From Proteromonas lacertae (Eukaryota > Sar > Bigyra > Opalinata > Proteromonadidae): 64,000 nucleotides of DNA. The stretch is from contig NGBS01000026.1 in assembly GCA_002245135.1 (NCBI GenBank), forward strand, positions 32,954 through 96,953, in the 5' to 3' direction. Made by a program: the position numbers and the translations under genes. The stretch's first letter is position 1; the number at the start of each line of letters is the position of its first letter. Below are positions 1 through 10,100 of the stretch, piece after piece. Under the pieces are notes generated by a model. It did no database searches, had not been told where the DNA came from, and worked only from the letters and a program-made list of their open reading frames with translations.

Positions 1-1055
1 TAAATACTAATTCTACTTTGAATGTAAATGCTCAACCATTTGTTCCAAATAATACACTAGCAACAATTAATACTATTAACTCTGAAACAGTACCACCACC
101 ACCACAACAACAACAACATCATTACCAACAACAACAACAAGAATCATTTCATCCAGTTAGTATATAATACTAATTATATATAATTAATAGATATTCCTCC
201 ACAACACTACACATGTAAGATCTGTGGAATTAAAGGTCATTATATAAACGATTGTCCTCAAAAGAATCAAAAGAAATGTCCTCCTGAAGGTTATGTCTGT
301 AAGATATGTGGAGTAAAAGGTCATTTCATTAAAGATTGTCCAAGTAAATCACAATCTACACTACCACAAGCCAACTCTAAACCACAAGCTTGCTGGTTTT
401 GTTTAGCAAATCCATCAGTTGAAAAGCAATTAATTATAGAGTATATATATATATATATAATAATTATAATAATAGTATAAATGCACATTCTTATTTAGCA
501 TATCCAAAAGGATTAATAAATGATTATCATATACTAATCATCCCAATAAGTCATATTAATTCAATTATATCATTATCAAAAGATGCTCAAAATAATATTA
601 ATTATTATATACAATGTATATCAAAGTATTACCAATCTATGAATATGTCTCTTGTCTCATTTGAAAGGAAAGTAACAAGTTCAAAAACTATGCATGCTCA
701 TATTCAATGTATTGGAATCCCAAGTGATTGTATTGAACAAGGAACTGTAATATTAAGACAAATAGCTGAACATAACAATTACAATTTCCAACAGTATCCC
801 GTTGAGAATGATTTAAAAGAGATAGTTGGTGAAAGAGATTATTTCTACTTTCATTTCTTTGAAAATGGTGTTTTGAAGTATAGATTTATTCATTTTATGG
901 ATGGAAGAGGTTTTAATTATAATTTTGGAAGAGATGTTTATGCTGCTATGTGTGGTCATCCTGAATTGAGTGATTGGACGTTATGTCAAAGTAATGTTGA
1001 TGAAGAGAAAGAAAAATCAATGAAATTTCATAATTCTTTAAAACCATTTCTTTGA
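1..1055 (+). CDS. CWF19-like splicing/debranching factor with CCHC zinc knuckles (5' partial)
   Basis: The visible exons are 1-159, 191-440 and 476-1055, joined by GTAT...TAG introns of 31 and 35 nt; the frame is continuous across both, and TGA ends it at 1053-1055. The first exon is low complexity (Pro and Gln/His runs). The second holds two zinc knuckles of the form CKICGxKGHxIxDCP, spaced C-x2-C-x4-H-x4-C. This is followed by CWFCLANPSVEK and then HSYLAYPKG, which match the start of the CwfJ C-terminal domain 1. The C-terminal part (DYFYFHFFENG and onward) fits CwfJ domain 2. CWF19/Drn1 proteins bind the debranching enzyme and act on excised lariats or late spliceosomes in the nucleus; that role is family knowledge. 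The gene starts upstream of the window, so the N-terminal metallophosphatase-like part, if present, is not seen. Confidence 0.85.
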
Positions 1056-1148
1056 TTGTTTTTAAAAAAATGAATTATTATTGTTGTTTGTCTTATTAAA
1101 ATATACAAAAAATGTAATACATAACAAAAACAATCTAATGAATGTAAA

Positions 1149-1706
1149 TTATTGTTGATTATTCTCTTTCTTTTGTTTTCCTTCATAATCTTCTATTGCA
1201 GCTTTTACTGCTTCTTCAGCTAATAAACTAAAATATAGTATAATGCTAAAAAAATACCTGCAATGAATTTTCACAGGCGGTAAACTTAAATATTTAGCTA
1301 TTTGTGTGTTTTTGATTGTCAAAGCTTCATCAACAGTTTTACCTTTAATCAATTCTGTGGCATAACTGGAACTAGCAATTGCAGAACCACATCCAAAAGT
1401 TTTGAATTTTGCATCAACTATTTTACCATTTTCAACTTTAATCTATTATCAAGAGAAGATTATTATTGAGAATACTTGTAACTTCATAACATCACCACAA
1501 GCTGGAGCTCCAACAACTCCAGTACCTACATCTTTAGCATTTTTATCAAGAGATCCTATTATAATCATTCACTAAATCATACCAACATTTCTTGGATGTT
1601 CATAATGATCAATAACTAAATCATCATAAAATCTATTACATCTATAGAGTGCAGATATGGCATTTGGACGAATGACTGATTTTAATATTGAAAATCTAGA
1701 TAACAT
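1149..1706 (-). CDS. ISCU: ISCU/IscU-type iron-sulfur cluster assembly scaffold, mitochondrial
   Basis: There are four exons on the minus strand: 1706-1583, 1555-1476, 1442-1258 and 1227-1149. The introns are 27, 33 and 30 nt, and the product is 155 aa. All three ligand cysteines are present, in APACGDV, FGCGSA and IHCS, together with the family motifs [12 protein letters not shown] and LPPVK. The first ~25 residues ([17 protein letters not shown]) are basic and hydroxylated without acidic residues, like a mitochondrial presequence. I chose the Met at 1706 because an alternative in-frame Met at 1769 would add a non-presequence-like segment. The scaffold assembles [2Fe-2S] clusters with NFS1 and frataxin and hands them to chaperones. 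The gene is divergent from the transportin gene and convergent with the CWF19-like gene (93 nt between stops). Confidence 0.93.
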
Positions 1707-1788
1707 CGAAGAAAGGAAGAGAAATGTCAAAAATACTTGTGTATTGTCAAAGTTGGTAATTTTGACCATTTTTCATTTTTGCATAATT
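1707..1788. promoter_or_regulatory. Candidate bidirectional promoter between ISCU and transportin
   Basis: Only 82 nt separate the two divergent start codons, so any promoters must lie here or inside the coding ends. I see no clear TATA box or Inr; the segment is simply AT-rich. The function is inferred from layout alone. Confidence 0.45.
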
Positions 1789-4584
1789 ATGGATTCCTGG
1801 CAACCTGATCAAAATGTACTTCAAGAATTAGTAAATATTTTTGATATGGGAAGACAACCCGATAAACAACAGGATGTAACAACAGTATATTTGTTTATTT
1901 CTACCAATTTCTAGTGGTTAGCTCAATTTAAAACTCGAGAGGATTATATCTTATATATGACATATGTATTTTCATTGACAGATCTTGCAGATACTGATAT
2001 TAGATTAATGGCTGGTTTTCAATTGAAAATTGCATGTCAAAGATTTCACAAGTTAGGGATTGACCTTCAGTTATACATTGAATCAAATCTAGTTAAAACA
2101 CTCTTTGAAAATGTTGCATTAGTAAGGCAAACAACAGCAACTATTATTTCAACAATAATTAGTAGAATTGCATTTTACCAATGGACTGATTTAGCTAATA
2201 TTCTTTTTCAATCAGCAAATGATTCAAATCAAATTGTAGTTGAAACAAGTCTAGATACACAGTATAAAATAATGGAAGATAGACCAAATGCATTTTATGA
2301 AGATAATAATACAAATATACTTTCCACCTTCTTACCAATATGGGTTAATAATATGACAAATACAATAGGTAATATAGGTAAATATTCAATGTTATTATTA
2401 GAGAGTTTATTAGAAGGAGAAGAGCATGATGAAATAATTCCATTTCTACCATCCTATATACAAAATTTAAATACAGTAGGACAAAGTGCGTCTAATAGTA
2501 ATAACGAATTAATTCTTTCATTAGTGTGTAACTCATTGAATTTATTATTTGCTCATTATTCCAAGGAATTATCCGAAGGATTTGAAAATACAGTTAATTT
2601 TATGATGGTAATGATGCAACATCGAAGTGAAATTGTTGCAATTAGAGCCACTGAATTTTGGAGTAATATTAATGAAATGCAATATGATAGTAATGTATTA
2701 ATACCTAAACTAGATGGAATAATTAAGATATTAGTAACAAATTTGAAATTGTCTGAAGAAAGTAATACATATTTATCATGTTATGAATCTAATGATATTC
2801 CTGACAAAAAAGAAGATATCAATCCATCCAAAAAATCATTTAGTTCAGGAGAAATATCATCAGATGATATAAATGAAGAATGGAATAAAAGAGTTGTATC
2901 AAGTCGAGCTTTAGAATCATTAGCTTTGGAACATAGTGATCATGTGTTAAGAATAATAGATCCATTCATTGCTGTATATCTTATTATTATTATTATTATT
3001 ATTATAAATAGCAATTATTAACAAGTTCAAATGAATTATTAATAGAAACAGGTATATTAAGTTTAGGTGTAATTTCACTTGGATGTAATACTGAGAGTTT
3101 TATTACAGCTCATATTCAAGATTTGTTTAATTATTGTGGAAAAGATAAACATCCATTAATTCGTTCAATTACAATGTGGACTTTGACAAAATATTTGAGT
3201 GTAATATCAAGTGATGTATATAGATATATAATATTTTTTTAATAGTATTTATATCTATCACAATTCATTGAATTATTATGTCAAAATGCACAAGATCCAA
3301 TTAAAATGGTGGAAGAAATGAGTTTATCTTCACTGTCAATAACAATCGAAACAGTTGATGAAGTAATTGAGAGTTTTGTTGATGTTATAGTTAGTAGATT
3401 ATCTCATTTATTTTCATTCTATCAACTAAAGAATTATTGTGCTTTATTAGATACAATTACTTGTCTATTTCAAAAATGTTCTCCTGAAAAACTAAAACCA
3501 TATTATCTACAATTAGGAAAACCAATAATAGATAAATATTTATCTTTAAGTGAAGCAGATACATTATATTTCTATGTTTGTGATTGTATGTCTGAAATGC
3601 TGCCTGTATAATTATACAATATAATAATATTAGATATATGTTGAAGAATATAATCAATACATTCCACAGATTTTTCACAATTCATTACAACTATTAGATT
3701 ATTATGTGGTAATGAAATCATCAGCTGAAAATGTATATCTTATTTTCATCGTTTATTATGCATAGGAGAAAGAGATTGATTATCAAGTAGTTGATGGTGA
3801 AAATACTGGTTTGCAGTTCATTGGTTCTATAATAACAGATTATACAGAACAAGGAAGAATATTATTTTCACAAACACCAACATTATTGAATCATATAATA
3901 ACTAATATGATATCTTCTGAACTATCCGTTGAACAGACTATTAATGGCTTGATTGGAGATATAGCAATCAATTATTTTGATTATATAAAACCAAAAATTG
4001 ATTATATACTTTCAACATTATCTAATGAACTATGTATTCCAACTGAAGAAGATATTGATAAATTGGTATATTTGAATAATGCAATTTGGGCTATTGGTGA
4101 AATAATTAAACAGTTACAATATGATTCTAAACCTTATGTTGAGTTGTTGTTACAGAGATTATTAGGATTATGTCCAATATGTGATACAGTTGATTCAATT
4201 AAAGAAAATATAGTAGTTACAATTAGTAGAATAGCAATACTATACCATAATGATATTATGAATGCTAAATTTATTAATATGAATGATTATTTCAAATTCT
4301 GGTGTAAGAGTGCAACAAAAATGTGTGATGGTTATGAGAAAGATGATACATTTAAAGGAATGTGTATGTTGTTATCGCATGATCTATCTGTATTGCTGGA
4401 CAATTTAAGAGAGTTTTGTTTGGCTTTATGTTCATGGGAAGAAACACCAATGAAAGAGTTGAATGATTTAATCATTCAACTCTTTTCAGTTTCTTCCCAA
4501 TTCAATCCAGAATTATGGAACAAAAACTACCAGCAGATTGCTGGTAGTTATAGAATTATCCTGAGGGAGAGGTATGGAATATAA
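1789..4584 (+). CDS. Transportin-1-like importin (karyopherin beta-2)
   Basis: There are six exons: 1789-1884, 1915-2973, 3012-3215, 3246-3605, 3634-3732 and 3766-4584. The introns are 30, 38, 30, 28 and 33 nt, and the spliced frame gives 878 aa, close to animal transportin-1 (about 890). The N-terminus MDSWQPDQNVLQELV matches the start of transportin, and HEAT-like helices continue throughout. An acidic insert rich in Glu, Asp and Ser (about 2745-2885) sits where transportins carry the H8 loop that regulates cargo release. The C-terminus (NPELWNKNYQQI ... RERYGI) matches the family end. Transportin carries PY-NLS cargoes through nuclear pores and releases them on RanGTP. The start is the only Met that gives this N-terminus. 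The frame is clean throughout, unlike the genes downstream. The last coding exon contains two inverted repeats. Confidence 0.93.
4435..4499. repeat. Large near-perfect inverted repeat inside transportin coding sequence
   Basis: The left arm begins TGGGAAGAAAC and ends GAGTTGAATGATT. The right arm AATCATTCAACTC...GTTTCTTCCCA is its reverse complement, apart from a small mismatched/4-nt bulge region (about 4446-4452). About 30 bp pair with essentially no loop. It lies entirely inside codons for the conserved C-terminal helices of transportin. Confidence 0.9.
4525..4549. repeat. Perfect 11-bp inverted repeat with 3-nt loop, transportin 3' coding end
   Basis: AACTACCAGCA, loop GAT, TGCTGGTAGTT. 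The arms are exact reverse complements. It lies 25 nt after the larger palindrome and 35 nt before the stop codon, still within coding sequence. Confidence 0.92.
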
Positions 4585-5579
4585 TTGTTTAATTATTTTT
4601 GTTTTTGTTTTACAAATGTGTTTGTTATTATGCAAAACCTCATCTATAAAATAATTAAAAATTAAAAAAATTATTTTTAGAAAAAAAAATGATTTATAAA
4701 TAAAATGTTTGAATAAACTCAAACATTTAGGATTTTTATAGTGTTTTATCGCTAATTAGATAATATATATACACTAAAGAAATGACATTCATATGAAAGG
4801 AGAAAGAGTGAAGATATTTAATGAAAGAATATAATGAAAGAAAGAGTAGAACAACATTATTTACTAGTAAGAAGTATAACAAATACATAGAAGAAATTAT
4901 TCTCTAGATGATAAATCATCATTTGAGATTGAGAATGGGAAGTCTCCTCCCTTAAAAGAAGCAAATTATGGTTCAAACATTATTTAATAAAAAAACAAAC
5001 ACCAATTCAATAAAAAACAATAATAATAATATTAATTATCATCATCACTAATGATGATTCATTCTTTTCATATGGTTTTCTTTCCTCTTTTTCTTTTCTC
5101 CTCTTTCTACTTCTAAATCTCTACTAAAATAGTTTTTGATATTTCATTAAGTATTATAGTATTGTTATATAAATAATAGTATTTTTGGATAACAGTCATT
5201 ATATTATATATATATTCTAACATTCTGTACTGTTTATTAAAAACTGGTTTTTCATATTTAAATCTAGCCGTACTAATATATGCCTGGTGGAATTGAATTA
5301 TTCAAACTGCATAATTTAATCACTAAAATTTTCGCTAACATTCAATTTTTATGTCAATTCTGTTATTTTTTGTTTATAATCGTTATACAATATCTAATTA
5401 GTGATAAAATAGAAAAAATAAAAAATCTTAAAAAAACTCGAGACAATCAAACCAAAAGAATAAACACTTTTTCTGTTTGGTTTATAAACATATTTATTTA
5501 ACAAAGTGACGTTGTTAAGTTAATAGCATACTATTTATCAAGCATATTTCGTGTAAAAAGCTTTATTTAACACATATTT
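4585..5579. other. Intergenic region, possibly holding a small unresolved minus-strand gene
   Basis: About 1 kb is mostly low-complexity AT. On the minus strand an open frame starts with ATG at 5341 (MLAKILVIKLC..., presequence-like). With one base slip near 5275 it continues as TARFKYEKPVFNKQYR. Further down, a basic stretch RFRSRKRRKEKEERKPYEK (about 5135-5065, minus) follows a TTTTAG that could be an intron 3' end. Together these could be a small spliced, perhaps mitochondrial, protein, but I could not assemble a convincing model and recognise no family. A plus-strand frame at 5280-5501 overlaps it and has no recognisable feature. No tRNA or other RNA gene was seen. Confidence 0.3.
4703..4728 (+). 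terminator. 3' UTR hairpin downstream of transportin
   Basis: AAATGTTTGA, loop ATAAAC, TCAAACATTT: a perfect 10-bp stem 118 nt after the stop codon, following A-rich and T-rich tracts. It may be an mRNA-end or stability element. The hairpin is visible in the sequence; the role is inferred. Confidence 0.5.
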
Positions 5580-6824
5580 ATGTCATATCAAATTGTTAGA
5601 TATGAGAATATGCAGCCAGTTGATCAGAATTTGTATAATGATAATAATATATTTTTTGTAATATATAAATAGATTAAGTACTGACATTGCTGTAAATGCT
5701 AGACAGAGAAATTATTACATAATTACAGGTATTAGTTTAGTAGTAGCTGGTGGTGTTTTAGTATTTGTAAATATCGTCATGAGTGGAATAGTTTCACACG
5801 TAATTCAGTTATTTAATCTTAAAAATATGGTTATTTATGTATTTGTAATAGTGACGCTTATCACAGTTATGTCAATATTAATAATAAGGTATTTACTATG
5901 GGGAAAGATCGAAAAACCGTTAGTCAATTTTGCTGCTAGAAGAGAGTTAATGCATTTCTACCTTGGTTCAAAAGAGTATTATTCACAAAGAGCACGTTAT
6001 TTGTATGAAAGACGTTTAAGAGGATTTACAACACCACAGTTAAAAACAACATTTCAAAAATTCTGTTATTGTATGTTAATTTTCATTTTATATTATAATA
6101 ATAATAGATATTGGTTGGTATCCTGTTGGAGATATATTTCATTTCACAGATACTTATGCTCAACAGCATTTGCACCAACAGTCAAATAAAGTATCATATA
6201 TAATCAATCATATTATGTTTGTATTATGTAGAAAACCTTAGTATTGGATTTAGATGAGACATTAATAGCATCTGTGATGAAAGAAAGAGCCAGAAATGAC
6301 GAGACATTTGATGAAGAGATTTCAATCCAATCGAATGACAAATATATTCGTTTTTATGTTTATTATCGTCCATTCTTGGATAATTTCCTAAAAGTAGTAA
6401 AGAAATGGTATAATATTGTGATTTATACAGCAAGTAAAAGATCTTATGCTGAACCAATTGTAAAGAGAATGAACCAAAAGTTTAACAGTATTTTATCAAT
6501 ATTTTTTATGTACTTTTTAGATTGTATAAAAAGACTTTACTGTAAAGAATCTCTTGTAACTCAAAATGATGGATCTGCAACGAAAGACCTTACGAAAGTG
6601 CTTGAAGACCTTACAAAGGTTGTGTTTATTGATAATAACATACACAATTTTATATTGCAACCTAGTATATTCCTAATTTATAAATTTGAGTAGATAATAG
6701 TATATTAATAAGAAGTTGGTGTAATGATAACAATGAAGATCGAGAGTTAGATAATCTTATACAATTGCTGGAAGCATTAAGTCTTGTAGACGATATAACC
6801 TCCGTTTTAAAGCTAGATCAATGA
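5580..6824 (+). CDS. Dullard/CTDNEP1-like HAD (FCP1/SCP family) protein phosphatase, membrane-anchored
   Basis: There are six exons: 5580-5632, 5673-6070, 6108-6190, 6232-6487, 6521-6664 and 6694-6824. The introns are 40, 37, 41, 33 and 29 nt, and the product is 354 aa. The catalytic motif LVLDLDETL places the nucleophile and acid/base aspartates at residues 184 and 186 (6247-6261). The family blocks YYRPFLDNFL, VIYTASKRSYAEPI, KDLTKV, FIDNN and LIRSW follow in order. The N-terminal third has two hydrophobic segments, about residues 33-55 (YYIITGISLVVAGGVLVF) and 72-95; animal CTDNEP1 has one. CTDNEP1-type enzymes dephosphorylate lipin at the nuclear envelope/ER. That target is family knowledge and not shown here. 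TIM50 is a less likely alternative, because the catalytic DxDxT is intact and no TIM50-specific features are visible. Confidence 0.85.
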
Positions 6825-7101
6825 ATTGAGTTTTTTTCATATCCATTCAGAATTAATTTAGTAACTTATATTAATATTTTTGATTTATTATGTTGTAATG
6901 TTGATATTCAAAGTAATTGATCTATATGATAAAAAAGTGGTATAGGATTGTAGCATTTTTAATGAATATGACACAAATAAGGTTTTTATCTCAACAAGTA
7001 TTTTAGTTCACAAAATATACGCGAATTTGTCATGTACATAAAAAATTTAAGGTGGTTTTTGATTGGTTTAAACTTCAAAATTTTTAAAGAATAGTTAAGG
7101 A

Positions 7102-10100
7102 ATGGCAGAACAGGCTACAAGGTATATATTTTATTTATTGTTTATATAGTCCACTTAAGTCCTTTCATAAGAATATGCATTGGGTTAAGAATCAAGAACT
7201 TTTTGCTAGAGAGGACGTATACCATTTTAAACTATACATTTTAGTTGCTTATTTATTTAGATCAAACTCACCCTCGTTTAGAAGAAGTTGACGAGAAACA
7301 TGAATATTTACACAAGTTGCATCCCATTTGCGGTTCTGCTACTGGTGGCTATTGCTGTTGTAGAGGTAAGTCAGACTTTGCTAAGTATGGAGCTGGAATT
7401 GTTCTTTATTTCAAATATTTAGTATAAATATTGTTATTTAATATGCTAGAAATATTTTGCTTCTATTTTCTTAATCGCATCCATTTTCTTTTCAATCCCA
7501 TGTATGGTTCTTTACTATGGAAAAGGTCCATTAACTAATGAAGCAGGTAATTTCTTTAACAACTTCTTATCAGCCACTACAATAGCGAATATAGGTTCAG
7601 GAACAAAGTTACTTGTAGAAAGTAATGAAAACAAGACAGTTATACTGAATTGTCCTGAAGGTAGTATTCTTACTGGTATTACTGCAATGTACGGAGAGCC
7701 AAAAGGTGATATAGATTGTCCAGCAGTTCAGCAACCTAATTCTAATGGAAAATGTTTCGAAACATATAGAAATGGAACATGTCCAATAGGTAAATATTGT
7801 CATCTAGCAAGACACCCTACATCTAATAGTAAATGTTGCTATCGTACTCCAGAAGGATTAGGTGATAATGAATATGATAAAGGTAGATTAAGTGATACTA
7901 AATGTAATAGCACATTTGCTTCCTATGTGATAAATGGTCAGTGTTATGGTAAACAGACGTGTAGTGTTGAAATTGTTAATGATAGAGATTACTCATGGAG
8001 TGAAACTGAAACTACTCCAGTATATATTTAATATTATTGTTTATATTATATTATATATATATATATATAGTGTGTTCCTTCAAAGAATGCTGTAAATGTA
8101 GCAGGTGAATGTGAATCACGATTGTTTGGTCCATTTGATGAAGATGATGTATGTAGTCCATCACAACCAAAGAGAATAATTGTTACTGCAGCTTGTTATT
8201 GTATATATATATATATATAATAGTAATTATTTATTTATTATTATTTAAATAGCTAAAGAAGTTATTGGTCCAGTTGAAGTGACAATATCAAAGAGTTTTG
8301 TTGTGTATTTTATTAGTATTTTAGATTTTGCATTGTATATATATACATTATGTTATTTTTAATATTATAGAGTTGCGTTTTTATTTATTATGTGGTATTG
8401 GTTCAAAGTAGCAGAAACATCAGCTGCAGCTCAAGCACAAAAGATCACTTGTACTGTAAAAGATTATACAGTCATTATCACTCATTTACCAAAACATCAA
8501 AGCATTGCACAGTTATATTTTTGGTTAAAAACTCATTTTGACCATTTATTGAAGTCATATGATCATCCAGTAACAGGTGAGTTATTAGAACATGGTAGAA
8601 TTGCTGATATTAACTTTGGATATAAAACTGAAGGTGTTGGTATACAGTTATATACAAAAAGAGGATCATTATTATTAGATTTCCAAACAGTATTTATATT
8701 TATATATTTATATATATATATTATTTTAAATAGTTGGATATTAAACAAAAAGGTTTAGGTGATTGGGATTTAACTGAATTAAGAGCATGTGCTAAAGAAA
8801 GAAAGAAGTTAGAGAATAAGTTAAGAATCTTAGATGCACAAATTGATGTATGGGAAAGTACATTAAAAGCAAGAGCTGCCTTTGTTACGTTTGAAAGCGA
8901 AGAAGCTTGCTTATATATTAAAGAAATCTATTCGACTAGTTTCCATTGTTGTAATCGATCTTTAGGTGAATTATCGTTACAAAATACAAATATTAAAGTG
9001 AAAGAAACTGTAGATCCGACTGATGTGAAATGGGAAAATATTGGTGTATCTCCCTGTAGTGCATTTTGTAGATCATTATTTACTGCTATTGTCTCAGTGA
9101 TTATGATTATTATATCATTCATTATTATTTACATCGCTAAGATATATCAAGGTAAATTAACTGATGAGTATGATTCAGTTGATTGTAGTGTATTTGCACC
9201 ATCTCAATTGACATTAGTAGATGTAGTAATTGATGTATATCCAGTGGATTTCCATCAGAATGTTGGTAATACAGGTAAACTAGGATGTTTCTGTTGGAAT
9301 TACTTCTTAAAACATCCAACATCAGTTACAAGTCAAATATTCTCACTTCCAGATCCAAAGTTGATCAATGATAAGTTTATTGAAGATAGTAGAAAAGCTG
9401 CATATGCTGATAATAATACATTTGATATGAATTCAAATCATGAAAAATGGAATAGCGATATTTTAAAACCATGGGTTGGTGTAGAAAACTATGAAGTATC
9501 TGAAAAACTGTGTGGTAATTATGTATCAAGATTAGCACTAAGTCAAGGTTTAACCATTGTATCTGTATTAGCTGTGCTTATTATCAACTTTATCTTGACT
9601 CAATGTATTTATGCATTGATTAGATTTGAAAGAAAGAAATCTGGTTCAGGTGAATTAGCTAGTTTGGTGGTGAAGATTTTTATATCTCAATTCTTAAATA
9701 CTGCTATTATTCTACTATTGGTTAATATGAATTTAGACAGGTTTGATGTAAGCTTGGAATTATTTGATGGATTTGCAATCTTAGGCGGACAATGGGATTT
9801 CTTCTCTATTAAATGGTACAGTGTAATTGGTGTATCAATTATTATTACTATGATAATCAACATAGTATCAGGTATTGCATCTCCAATTGTAGGATATGTA
9901 TTAAGAGGTTTAATGATTTGGATTGATCGAGGATTTAGTTTTGATCCATTTGTTACAAGACAAAAGACTTTAACTGATTTAGAAGCTATTTATACTGGTA
10001 AAGTGTTCTTTTTAGAACAATCTTATGCTTGGACATTGAATACAATGTACGTATGTTTAATGTACAGTTTGGGTTGTCCATTTTTACTTATTATTTTGTT

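Noticed and set aside
5280-5501. Plus-strand 73-residue ORF
   Set aside because: No recognisable domain, AT-rich composition and overlap with an equally plausible minus-strand frame; no evidence it is a gene.
8020-8252. (AT)n microsatellites as regulatory or mobile elements
   Set aside because: They lie inside two introns of the channel gene (8020-8070 and 8201-8252) and are just AT-rich intron content.
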